A program made the position numbers and the translations under genes. This document shows, one piece after another, positions 1 through 7,975 of a stretch of DNA of 34,259 nt. The DNA is from Candidatus Parcubacteria bacterium (lineage in GTDB: Bacteria; Patescibacteriota; Minisyncoccia; UBA6257; JAPLYJ01). The stretch covers positions 1 through 34,259 of the forward strand of contig JAPLYJ010000064.1 in NCBI GenBank assembly GCA_026395655.1, read 5' to 3'. Numbering within the stretch: position 1 is the stretch's first letter; every line of letters starts with the position of its first letter. The notes beneath the pieces were generated by a model that was not told the origin of the DNA, searched no databases, and saw nothing but the letters and a program-made list of their open reading frames with translations.

Positions 1-1821
1 TCTATCTTTAAATTACATTCACACTATAAACCAGCCGGGGACCAACCTCAGGCTATTTCTGGTTTGATTAATGGGTTAAAATCAGGACATAGGTATCAAA
101 CTTTATTAGGGGTTACAGGATCTGGTAAAACATATACCATGGCTAATGTGATTAGCCATTTTAACAAGCCTGTTTTAGTTATTGCTCCTAATAAAGCATT
201 AGCTGCTCAGCTATATCGAGAATACAAAAATTTCTTTCCAGAAAACTCTGTCAACTATTTTGTTTCATATTACGATTATTACCAGCCAGAAGCATATATG
301 CCTTCTACTGATACCTATATTGGCAAAGAATCTATGATTAATGAAGAAATAGATAAATTAAGACACAAAGCTACAACAGCCTTACTGTCTCGCAGAGATG
401 TGATTATTGTTGCTTCTGTATCTTGTATTTACAATTTAGGCGTACCTGTTAATTATTTAGGTTCAGCTTTGCATTTAACTTTAAATCAAGTCATTACCAG
501 AGGTGATCTTTTACGTCAATTAGTTAAAATTCAATTCAAAAGAACAAATGGGACTTTGTTAAGAGGATATTTTAGAGCTAGGGGAGATGTATTTGAAATC
601 ATGCCAGCTTCTGGAGAACATATATTAAAAATAGAAATATCAGATCAAAAAATCAAATCATTATATTTTTTAGATCCTCTTACTAGACATATCACATCAA
701 AAACCCAAGATTTAGCAATTTTTCCTCCTAAACATTTTATTTCTAATGAACCACAAATTAAATCAGCTATTAAAGAGATAGGGCAAGAATTAAAAGAAAG
801 ATTGATATATTTTAAAAAAAATAAATTGTATTTAGAAGCAGAAAGATTACAACGTCGTACAAAATATGATATGGAAATGATGAAATCTTTGGGATATTGT
901 CATGGCATTGAAAATTATTCTAGATCTCTTTCTGGCAAATTAGCTGGTGAAACTGCTGATACCTTATTGTCATATTTTCCTTTAAACGAAAAAAACCAAC
1001 CTGATTTTTTGACTATTATTGATGAATCACATATCAGTGTACCACAAGTTAGGGGTATGTATGCCGGTGATCAAAGTCGTAAAAAAGTTTTAGTAGAATA
1101 TGGTTGGCGTTTACCATCAGCATTAGACAACAGACCATTAAAATTTGATGAATTTGAAAAAAGAATTGGTCAGACTATTTTTACCTCAGCTACTCCTAGC
1201 GATTGGGAAATACAAAAATCAGCATATATTGCCCAGCAGATTATCAGACCTACAGGACTGATAGACCCACCAGTATTAGTTAAACCTGTTTTTGATCAAG
1301 GAAAAAACAAGAGTCAGGTAGATGATGTTATTCTAGAAGCAAAAAAGATCACAGAAAAAAATGAAAGAATGATCATCAATGTTTTAACTAAGAAAATGGC
1401 AGAAGATCTTTGTGATTTTTTGAAAAAAAAGAAATTAAAAGTTCAATACATGCATTCTGATACCAAAACCATGGAACGCACAAAAATCATTACAGATTTT
1501 CGTAGAGGCAGATTTAATGTGTTAGTAGGAGTCAATCTTTTAAGGGAAGGTTTAGATTTACCCGAAGTAACCTTGGTAGCTATCTTAGACGCTGATAGAG
1601 AGGGTTTTTTGCGCAGTGAAACATCTTTGATTCAAACTATGGGTAGAGCTAGCAGAAATGTTTCTGGTAAAATTATTTTGTATGCAGATATTATTACCGG
1701 ATCTATTGAAAGAGCTATGAAAGAAGTAGATAGGCGAAGAGAAGTACAGAAGAAATACAATCAAAAACATCATATCAACCCTTTGACCATCAAGAAAGAT
1801 ATTGAACAATTATTAGATTAA
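1..1821 (+). CDS. uvrB: UvrABC excinuclease subunit B (UvrB), 5' end outside window, lacks C-terminal UVR domain
   Basis: DNA-damage-verifying helicase of nucleotide excision repair, which receives lesions from UvrA and recruits UvrC. The reading frame is open from base 1 (SIFKLHSHYKPAGDQPQAI...), matching the UvrB N-terminus, so only a few residues are missing; a TTG at 64 is not the real start. Visible motifs are Walker A (GVTGSGKT), the YYDYYQPEAY beta-hairpin region that clamps DNA, DESH (motif II), TSATPS, and the C-terminal helicase motifs REGLDLPEV and QTMGRASRN. The protein stops about 25 residues after the RRREVQKKYN segment. Typical UvrB (about 660-670 aa) continues for another 70-80 residues ending in the UVR motif that binds UvrC; that part is absent. 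Only 5 bases separate the stop from the uvrA start, so the two are probably co-transcribed. No Shine-Dalgarno is seen at the junction. Confidence 0.97.
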   Translation, partial: SIFKLHSHYKPAGDQPQAISGLINGLKSGHRYQTLLGVTGSGKTYTMANVISHFNKPVLVIAPNKALAAQLYREYKNFFPENSVNYFVSYYDYYQPEAYMPSTDTYIGKESMINEEIDKLRHKATTALLSRRDVIIVASVSCIYNLGVPVNYLGSALHLTLNQVITRGDLLRQLVKIQFKRTNGTLLRGYFRARGDVFEIMPASGEHILKIEISDQKIKSLYFLDPLTRHITSKTQDLAIFPPKHFISNEPQIKSAIKEIGQELKERLIYFKKNKLYLEAERLQRRTKYDMEMMKSLGYCHGIENYSRSLSGKLAGETADTLLSYFPLNEKNQPDFLTIIDESHISVPQVRGMYAGDQSRKKVLVEYGWRLPSALDNRPLKFDEFEKRIGQTIFTSATPSDWEIQKSAYIAQQIIRPTGLIDPPVLVKPVFDQGKNKSQVDDVILEAKKITEKNERMIINVLTKKMAEDLCDFLKKKKLKVQYMHSDTKTMERTKIITDFRRGRFNVLVGVNLLREGLDLPEVTLVAILDADREGFLRSETSLIQTMGRASRNVSGKIILYADIITGSIERAMKEVDRRREVQKKYNQKHHINPLTIKKDIEQLLD

Positions 1822-1826
1822 AAAAT

Positions 1827-3533
1827 ATGCAAGACAAAATTATTATTAAAGGTGCTAGGGTACATAATCTAAAAGATGTTTCTTTAGAGTTACCTAAAAA
1901 CAAATTAATTGTTTTTTCCGGAGTTTCTGGTAGCGGTAAATCATCTTTAGCTTTTGATACCATTTTTGCTGAAGGTCAAAGAAGATATATAGAATCTCTT
2001 TCACCGTATGCTCGTCAATTTTTAGGTCAGATGGATAGGCCTGATGTGGATGAGATTACAGGTTTGTCTCCTGCTATTGCCATTGATCAAAAAGCGTTAA
2101 GTCACAATCCTAGATCTATTGTAGGCACCTTAACTGAAATATATGACTATTTAAGAGTTTTATATGCGCGTTTAGGAGAAGTATATTGTCCAAAATGTGA
2201 TAGAAAAATTCAAAAATTAGCTTTAGATGAAATGATTGATATTATTAATAAAAAAGCACATGAATTGAAAGAAGAATATGTTGTTATCCTTGCTCCGGTC
2301 ATTAAACATCGTAAAGGTGAATACTATCAAATGTTTTACGATTTTTTGAATTTAGGTTTTAGTCAAACAAGAGTAGATGGCAAAATTAAATCCTTACACG
2401 AAAGATTAACCTTATCTCGATATCAACCTCATAATATTGATATTGTCATGGACAAAGTTTTGTTAAAAGATCAAAGTCGTTTGTATGAAGCTGTAGAAAA
2501 TGCTTTACATTATAGTAAAGGTTTGGTGACAGCTCTCTTTAAGGAAGAAAAAGAATCAGAAGAAATTTTACTTTCTGCCCTGTGGACTTGTCCGCATGAT
2601 AATTTTTCTTTTCCGGAAATTGAACCACGTTTGTTTTCTTTTAACAGTCCCATGGGAGCGTGTCCTACCTGTCATGGTTTAGGTAAAGAGGATATATTTT
2701 TAAAAAACATCTGTCCTGATTGTTTGGGTAAAAGATTAAAACCAGAAGCTTTGTCTATTAGGATAGGTCAAAAAAACATTTGGGAAGTTACTAATTTAAC
2801 AATAGAAAAAGCTTACGAATTTTTTATAGAATATGAAAGTAAACTAGATAGTCGCTCTAAAACTATTGCATTCAGTGTTTTAAAAGAAATAATTAATCGT
2901 TTAGGTTTTCTTTTAGAAGTAGGTTTGGATTATTTAACTTTAGGAAGAGAAGCTGAAACTTTATCTGGAGGTGAAGCTCAAAGAATTCGTTTAGCATCAC
3001 AAATCGGTTCTAAACTTTCTGGTACCTTATACGTTTTAGACGAACCTACTATTGGTTTACATGAAAGAGATACAGCTAAATTAATTAAAACCTTAAAAGC
3101 ATTAAAAGAACAAAACAATACTGTCATAGTTGTAGAGCATGATGAAAAAACAATTTTAACTTCTGACTATCTCGTAGATATAGGACCAGGAGCAGGTCGT
3201 CATGGCGGAGAAATTGTTGCCATCGGTAGCTTAGATGATTTAATGTCAGACAAGAAAAAATTTAACAATTCTTTAACTTTAAAGTATTTGAAAGGTGAAA
3301 AAGAAATTAAAATACCAGAACACAGAAGGCATAAGTATACGGAAAAAATTAAAATCATTGGAGCGAGAGCTAATAATTTAAAAAACGTAGACGTAGAAAT
3401 ACCACTACGTAAGTTTATTTGTGTCACTGGTGTTTCAGGTAGCGGTAAATCATCTTTGCTTTATGATGTTTTATATAAAAATTTAACACGTATTAAAAGT
3501 AGAATTAATAAACCCTTAGAAGATGCTAGTTAA
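1827..3533 (+). CDS. uvrA: UvrABC excinuclease subunit A (UvrA), N-terminal two thirds, frameshifted
   Basis: Damage-recognition ABC ATPase of nucleotide excision repair. This piece carries ATPase I: Walker A GVSGSGKSS at residues 32-40, the AEGQRRYIESLS stretch, CxxC zinc-module cysteines (CPTCHG, CPDCLG), signature LSGGEAQRIRLA, Walker B VLDEPTIGLH, and the start of ATPase II with a second Walker A (GVSGSGKSS). The first zinc module is compact compared with E. coli. The frame ends at TAA 3531-3533 because a 37-bp stretch is exactly duplicated in tandem at 3493-3566. Removing one copy restores an open frame to 4371, giving about 835 residues, somewhat shorter than the usual 940. The start ATG has no SD and an A-rich upstream. 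Either the gene is truly broken or the duplication is an assembly error; strong conservation on both sides favours recent or artefactual disruption. Confidence 0.93.
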   Translation: MQDKIIIKGARVHNLKDVSLELPKNKLIVFSGVSGSGKSSLAFDTIFAEGQRRYIESLSPYARQFLGQMDRPDVDEITGLSPAIAIDQKALSHNPRSIVGTLTEIYDYLRVLYARLGEVYCPKCDRKIQKLALDEMIDIINKKAHELKEEYVVILAPVIKHRKGEYYQMFYDFLNLGFSQTRVDGKIKSLHERLTLSRYQPHNIDIVMDKVLLKDQSRLYEAVENALHYSKGLVTALFKEEKESEEILLSALWTCPHDNFSFPEIEPRLFSFNSPMGACPTCHGLGKEDIFLKNICPDCLGKRLKPEALSIRIGQKNIWEVTNLTIEKAYEFFIEYESKLDSRSKTIAFSVLKEIINRLGFLLEVGLDYLTLGREAETLSGGEAQRIRLASQIGSKLSGTLYVLDEPTIGLHERDTAKLIKTLKALKEQNNTVIVVEHDEKTILTSDYLVDIGPGAGRHGGEIVAIGSLDDLMSDKKKFNNSLTLKYLKGEKEIKIPEHRRHKYTEKIKIIGARANNLKNVDVEIPLRKFICVTGVSGSGKSSLLYDVLYKNLTRIKSRINKPLEDAS

Positions 3534-3566
3534 AAGTAGAATTAATAAACCCTTAGAAGATGCTAG
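3493..3566 (+). repeat. Exact 37-bp tandem duplication causing a frameshift in uvrA
   Basis: Copy 1 is 3493-3529 and copy 2 is 3530-3566, with no mismatch between them. 37 is not a multiple of three, so the second copy shifts the frame and puts TAA at 3531-3533. Deleting one copy gives a continuous UvrA reading through ...LTRIKSRINKPLED and ASQILGTEYID. Confidence 0.97.
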
Positions 3567-4371
3567 CCAGATTTTAGGAACAGAATATATAGACAAGATT
3601 ATTATGGTAGACCAATCTCCGATAGGACGCACGCCTAGGTCTAACCCAGCAACCTATACAGGTATTTTTACTCCTATTAGAGATTTCTATTCTAGTTTGC
3701 CAGAATCTCGAGAAAAAGGATACAAAGCTTCCCGTTTTTCTTTTAATGTTAGAGGAGGACGTTGTGAATCTTGCGAAGGTGCTGGTGCTAATTTGATAGA
3801 AATGCATTTTTTACCACCTGTTTTGGTAAAATGTGATGTTTGCCAAGGCAAAAGGTTTAACAGAGAAACATTACAAGTCAAATACAAAAAAAAGAATATC
3901 AGTGATGTATTAAATATGACTGTTGATGAAGCTTTGGATTTCTTTTTAGATAATTATTTGGTAGCAGAAAAACTTAAAGTGTTAAAAGAAGTAGGTTTGG
4001 GATATATTCAATTAGGTCAATCTGCTACTACACTTTCAGGCGGAGAAGCCCAAAGAATCAAATTAGGCAAAGAATTAACTCATCCTTTAGGTAAAAGAGC
4101 CATATATCTTTTAGATGAACCTACCGTGGGTTTGCATTATCATGATATTGAAATGCTTTTAAAGGTGATAAACAAATTAGTGGACAAAGGTAACACAGTT
4201 TTAGTTATTGAGCATAATATGCACATGATTAAATCAGCTGATCATATTATTGATTTAGGTCCAGAAGGAGGGGAACATGGTGGTAAATTAATAGCTCAAG
4301 GTAGCCCTGAAGAAGTGGTTAAAAACAAAATTTCATATACAGCTAAATACCTAAAAACGTATTTGCGTTGA
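3523..4371 (+). CDS. uvrA: UvrABC excinuclease subunit A (UvrA), C-terminal third, out of frame with the first part
   Basis: Continuation of UvrA ATPase II. It contains the highly conserved DQSPIGRTPRSNPATYTG segment, the second zinc module (CESCEG and CDVCQGKRFNRETL cysteines), the signature LSGGEAQRIKLG, Walker B YLLDEPTVGLH, and the EHNMHMIKSADHIIDLGPEGG end typical of UvrA. The apparent start codon at 3523 lies inside the duplicated 37 bp and is unlikely to be a natural start, because the protein needs residues from the upstream frame for the second Walker A. It ends with a TGA stop, which shows TGA is a normal stop here. If the frameshift is real, this fragment alone would lack a functional nucleotide-binding site. 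Confidence 0.93.
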   Translation: MLVKSRINKPLEDASQILGTEYIDKIIMVDQSPIGRTPRSNPATYTGIFTPIRDFYSSLPESREKGYKASRFSFNVRGGRCESCEGAGANLIEMHFLPPVLVKCDVCQGKRFNRETLQVKYKKKNISDVLNMTVDEALDFFLDNYLVAEKLKVLKEVGLGYIQLGQSATTLSGGEAQRIKLGKELTHPLGKRAIYLLDEPTVGLHYHDIEMLLKVINKLVDKGNTVLVIEHNMHMIKSADHIIDLGPEGGEHGGKLIAQGSPEEVVKNKISYTAKYLKTYLR

Positions 4372-4391
4372 CAAGGTTAAAAGAGTATAAT
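4363..4391 (+). promoter_or_regulatory. Probable sigma70-type promoter for the DUF3298 pair
   Basis: A perfect -10 TATAAT lies at 4386-4391. At 17-nt spacing the -35 is TTGCGT (4363-4368, 3/6). A perfect TTGACA at 4368-4373 overlaps it but is only 12 nt from the -10, too close for the usual spacing. The promoter overlaps the end of uvrA and gives a leader of about 35-40 nt. Confidence 0.5.
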
Positions 4392-4431
4392 AGTTATTAG
4401 AAAGGTTGTTAATTAATATTAATATAAAAAA

Positions 4432-5172
4432 ATGAAAGGAACTTTTACAATTATAGTGGCATTGGGTTTTATTATTATTTTGATTCTCTGTGATACTCTT
4501 TTTTTCCAGAAAAATAATATTACACCCCTGTCTTCTCCCGCGGTAAAATTAGATGATGGTATTAGCCAAAAAATCATTAAAAGCGAAACAGATTCTTTAA
4601 TGTTAGATGTTAGATATCCTCAGACTTCTAATGTTGCAATTAATAGCATGATAGAATCTTTTATTACCAAACAAGTAGATGATTATAAATTGCAGATAAC
4701 TGAATCTCCTATGATCGAAAACTTAAAAAATAGTATGTATGCCAGATACATAACTTCTTTTTTCCCTAATAATATTGTGAGTTTTGTTTTTACCATTTCA
4801 GAAATGAATTCTGGCGCAGCACATCCTAACCCGGTGATATTTACCAAAACCTACGATTTGAAATCAAACAAAGAATTAACTTTAGTGGATGTTTTTAAAC
4901 CAGATTCTGATTATATAAACAAAATTTCAGCTTTAGCTATTCCAAATATCATTTCTAATTTACCTTTAGAACAAGTTGATAATACATGGGTAACCGAAGG
5001 TGCAGGTCCAATAGCAGAAAACTATCAGAATTTTACAGTTAACGAAGAAGGTATGACATTCTATTTCAGCCCCTACCAAGTAGCTCCTTACGCTACCGGT
5101 ACTCGTGAAGTACATTTATTCTGGAGCGAGTTATATGATATGTTGCTACCTCCTTTTGATTCAGCGTTATAA
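4432..5172 (+). CDS. Membrane-anchored exported protein with DUF3298 (RsiV/PdaC-like C-terminal) domain
   Basis: A 246-aa protein with one N-terminal hydrophobic segment (roughly residues 5-25) acting as a signal anchor, followed by an extracytoplasmic region. The DUF3298 hallmarks are clear: NSGAAHPNP, then TYDLKSNKELTLVDVF, then a C-terminal TVNEEGMTFYFSPYQVAPYATGTREV block. In known families this domain is found in the sigma-V anti-sigma factor RsiV, which binds lysozyme, and in the peptidoglycan deacetylase PdaC. No deacetylase or anti-sigma N-terminal domain is present, so an envelope-facing binding role is only inferred. A related gene follows 22 bases later. There is no SD at the start. 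Confidence 0.75.
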   Translation: MKGTFTIIVALGFIIILILCDTLFFQKNNITPLSSPAVKLDDGISQKIIKSETDSLMLDVRYPQTSNVAINSMIESFITKQVDDYKLQITESPMIENLKNSMYARYITSFFPNNIVSFVFTISEMNSGAAHPNPVIFTKTYDLKSNKELTLVDVFKPDSDYINKISALAIPNIISNLPLEQVDNTWVTEGAGPIAENYQNFTVNEEGMTFYFSPYQVAPYATGTREVHLFWSELYDMLLPPFDSAL

Positions 5173-5194
5173 TTTTTAAATAAAATTTGAAATA

Positions 5195-5992
5195 ATGAAA
5201 ATAAATTACAAACTGATTTTGATAATCATTGCTGTTTTAGCGATAAATGGATTATTTTATTATTGGGTTATTAGTGATATACCTAACCATAATATTGTAC
5301 CGACATCATCAACTAATACAGAATCCACAACATCTGATGCCATAGAAGAAGAAACATCTTTTTGTCTTAATCAAAAAATAGTTAACGAGAGTACTGATAT
5401 GTACGATATAAAATTTAGTTATCCTATCGTTTGTAATAAGAAAATCGATAATATGATAGAATCTTGGGCAACAGAGCAAATAGGATTATTTAAGAATAAT
5501 AATAAAAATGGCACTGAATCTACACAAACTGGGAAATGGATGAAAGCCAGTTTAAATGTTATGTATAGTTCTTCTTCTTTTTCGCCAAATATAGTTAGTT
5601 TTGCATTTTGGGATTCTGGTTATTTTATTAGAAAGACTATGACTTATGATTTGAAATTAAATAAAGAATTAGTTTTAAATGATATTATTAATGCAGATTT
5701 AGAAATCATTTCACAAAAAATTAGAGATAATATGCATTGGAAAATAACTGAATTGAGCATTGACGATAATGAAATATATGATTATATTGATCCTAAAATT
5801 GAAAGTATTGAGAGTATTAAATCTAAAATAAAAAATCAACAAGATTTTACAGTTAATGAAAAAGGTATCACTTTTTATTTTCCTGCTAGGAGTATATTAC
5901 CTAGTACGGCAGAAGTTTTTATACATTGGAACCAGATTAGAGAAATATCAAAGTCTCCATTTAATATTGCTTATTTAATGATTAATAAATAG
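5195..5992 (+). CDS. Second, diverged DUF3298-like exported protein (tandem paralogue)
   Basis: A 265-aa protein with an N-terminal membrane segment (about residues 7-27) and a Ser/Thr-rich linker. The body keeps the order of motifs of its upstream neighbour: NIVSFAFWDSG, TYDLKLNKELVLNDI, FTVNEKGITFYFPARSI and AEVFIHWNQI. The GAAHP motif typical of DUF3298 is lost, and two cysteines appear in the N-terminal half of the domain (FCLNQK and IVCNKK), possibly forming a disulfide outside the cell. The similarity and adjacency suggest a local gene duplication followed by divergence. The function is unknown; an envelope-surface binding role is inferred from the family. The start is SD-less. Confidence 0.65.
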   Translation: MKINYKLILIIIAVLAINGLFYYWVISDIPNHNIVPTSSTNTESTTSDAIEEETSFCLNQKIVNESTDMYDIKFSYPIVCNKKIDNMIESWATEQIGLFKNNNKNGTESTQTGKWMKASLNVMYSSSSFSPNIVSFAFWDSGYFIRKTMTYDLKLNKELVLNDIINADLEIISQKIRDNMHWKITELSIDDNEIYDYIDPKIESIESIKSKIKNQQDFTVNEKGITFYFPARSILPSTAEVFIHWNQIREISKSPFNIAYLMINK

Positions 5993-6020
5993 ATATAATC
6001 ATTCTTTTTCTGTTAAATAT

Positions 6021-6049
6021 TTGACGATTTCTTAATTTTAAGATAAGAT
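6021..6049 (+). promoter_or_regulatory. Promoter for typA
   Basis: TTGACG at 6021-6026, a 17-nt spacer, and TAAGAT at 6044-6049. It predicts a leader of about 50 nt that contains the hairpin at 6068-6094. Confidence 0.6.
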
Positions 6050-6067
6050 ACATTAAATTTGACTTCG

Positions 6068-6094
6068 AACCCTGAGGTCTCTCAGTGGTTTTTT
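6068..6094 (+). terminator. Terminator-like hairpin between the promoter and start codon of typA
   Basis: AACC-CTGAG (6068-6076) pairs with CTCAG-T-GGTT (6081-6090; T6086 bulged) around a GTCT loop, and a run of six T follows at 6089-6094. The typA ATG is only 10 nt further on. It may end transcription from the upstream DUF3298 genes, but it also lies downstream of the putative typA promoter and could attenuate typA. Confidence 0.6.
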
Positions 6095-6104
6095 AATGAT
6101 AATT

Positions 6105-7945
6105 ATGGATAACATTAGAAATGTAGCTATTATTGCTCACGTAGACCATGGTAAAACATTATTGCTCACGTAGACCATGGTAAAACCACTTTAGTGGACG
6201 CTCTTTTGCGTCAATCAAAAACCAAACTTAATAAGAATGTTATTGATGAAACTTGCATCATGGACTCTAATGATTTAGAGCGTGAAAGAGGTATTACTAT
6301 TTTTTCAAAAAATGCTTCTGTTGTTTACAACGGAACAAAAATTAATATTATTGATACCCCAGGTCATGCTGATTTTGGTGGTGAGGTAGAACGTGTTTTA
6401 GCCATGGCCGACGGTTGTTTACTTTTAGTAGATGCTAAAGAAGGACCCATGCCTCAGACTAGATTTGTTTTAAGAAAAGCCTTAGAGATGAAACACAGAA
6501 TCATTGTGGTTATCAATAAGGTAGACAAAGTTGAAGCTCGACCTGATTTTGCTTTGAATAAAACTTTTGATTTGTTTATGGATTTAGGTGCAGATGATCA
6601 TACTGCTGATTTTCCCGTAATTTATGCCGCTACTCGAGAAGGTAAAGCGGGTTTAGATTCTGATTTATCAAAAATGGTAGATATTACAGATATTTTTGAA
6701 GCTATCATCAAATATATTCCACCGCCTAAAGGAGATATTGATAAACCTTTGCAAATGTTAGCTACTACCATTAAAGGAGATAATTTTAAAGGCAGAATTG
6801 TTACCGGAAGAATTTCTAATGGGATAATACGCAGTGGACAAGAAGTAATGCATATTAATCATTTAGGAGTGATGAAAAAGTATAAATTAACTTCTCTTTA
6901 TACCTACGAAGGTTTAGAAAAAAAAGAAATTGAAGAAACTGTAGCTGGAGATATTGTAGCTGTTTCTGGTATTCCTGATATTAATATTGGAGAAACTATT
7001 GCTGATCCTATTAACCCCATAGCTTTACCTTTGTTATTTATCGATGAACCTACAGTTAAAATGGTTTTTAGTATTAATGACTCACCTTTTGCAGGTAAAG
7101 AAGGGGAATTTGGTAGTTCCAGGCAAATCAATGAAAGATTGCAAAAAGAATTAGAAACAGATATGGCTTTAAAAGTAGCTGACGGACCCAATGCTACCTG
7201 GATAGTTTCTGGTAGAGGTGAATTACATTTAGCCATTTTAATTGAAAGATTACGCCGTGAAGGATATGAATTTCAAGTATCTTCTCCACAAGTAATTTCT
7301 AAAGAAGAAAATGGTAAAAAATTATATCCTTTTGAACAGGTATATATTGAAGTTCCTGAAGAATATTCTGGAATAGTCATTCAAAAATTAGGTAGCCGTC
7401 ATGGAGAAATGAAAGAAATGTATACTGAAAATGGTATTGTGTTTTTAGAATTTATCGTACCTACCAGAGGTTTATTTGGCTACCGTGGTCAATTTTTAAC
7501 TGATACTAGAGGATTGGGTATTATCAACACTGCTTTTTACAAATATCTACCAGATGAAAAAGAATGGAGACCTAGAGAGCAAGGTTCTTTGGTAGCCCAC
7601 GAAACTGGTAAAACTAGATTGTATGGTTTAGTTAATGTCCAAGACAGAGGTATTCTTTTTATTGGCTCAGGAGTAGATGTGTATAAAGGACAGGTAGTGG
7701 GGCAAAATAATCGTAGCCAAGATATTAGCGTTAATATTTGCAAAGAAAAACAATTGTCTAATATGCGAGCTAAAAATGATGGGGCCACAGAACATTTTGA
7801 TACTCCTAAAACTATGGGTCTAGAAGCTGCCTTAGAATATATTGGGGAAGATGAATTAGTGGAAGTGACACCTTTAAATATCAGAATCAGAAAAAAGATT
7901 TTAGATGAGACAGAAGAAAGACGTCGTCAAAAGAATTTAGGTTAA
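6105..7945 (+). CDS. typA: Ribosome-associated GTPase TypA/BipA, frameshifted near the N-terminus by a 29-bp duplication
   Basis: A translational GTPase of the EF-G/LepA class that binds the 70S ribosome and is linked to ribosome assembly and stress. The natural start is ATG 6105 (MDNIRNVAIIAHVDHGKT). A 29-bp tandem duplication (6129-6186) falls exactly in the G1/P-loop, so this frame hits TAG at 6171. The rest is open from a GTG at 6194 to 7945: G2 RERGITI, G3 DTPGHADFGGEVER, G4 NKVD, domain II, domain III (GRGELHLAILIE), the RGLFGYRGQFLTDTRG motif and the TypA-specific C-terminal domain ending TPLNIRIRKKILDE. Without one repeat copy the protein would be about 603 aa, normal for BipA. A product starting at 6194 would lack the P-loop and could not bind GTP normally. 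No SD is present. Confidence 0.94.
6129..6186 (+). repeat. Exact 29-bp tandem duplication in the P-loop codons of typA
   Basis: Copies are 6129-6157 and 6158-6186, identical throughout. 29 is not a multiple of three, so the frame is lost. Deleting one copy gives IIAHVDHGKTTLVDALLRQ, a perfect TypA N-terminus. Confidence 0.97.
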
Positions 7946-7969
7946 CTATTTTTTAAAATTTGATATAAT
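7942..7969 (+). promoter_or_regulatory. Promoter giving a nearly leaderless GH3 transcript
   Basis: TATAAT at 7964-7969 with a weak -35 TTAACT at 7942-7947 (16-nt spacer). The expected +1 falls at about 7976, the A of the GH3 start codon. Confidence 0.5.
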
Positions 7970-7975
7970 AAAGAT

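Noticed and set aside
3493..3566. Programmed ribosomal frameshift in uvrA
   Set aside because: No slippery site is needed to explain it; an exact 37-bp tandem copy accounts fully for the shift.
1827..4371. TGA recoding (code 25, as in Gracilibacteria/SR1)
   Set aside because: Genes end with TGA at expected family lengths (uvrA, hydrogenase), and no in-frame TGA occurs inside conserved domains.
4368..4391. TTGACA-TATAAT as one consensus promoter
   Set aside because: The spacing is only 12 nt; the TTGCGT at 17-nt spacing is the more credible -35.
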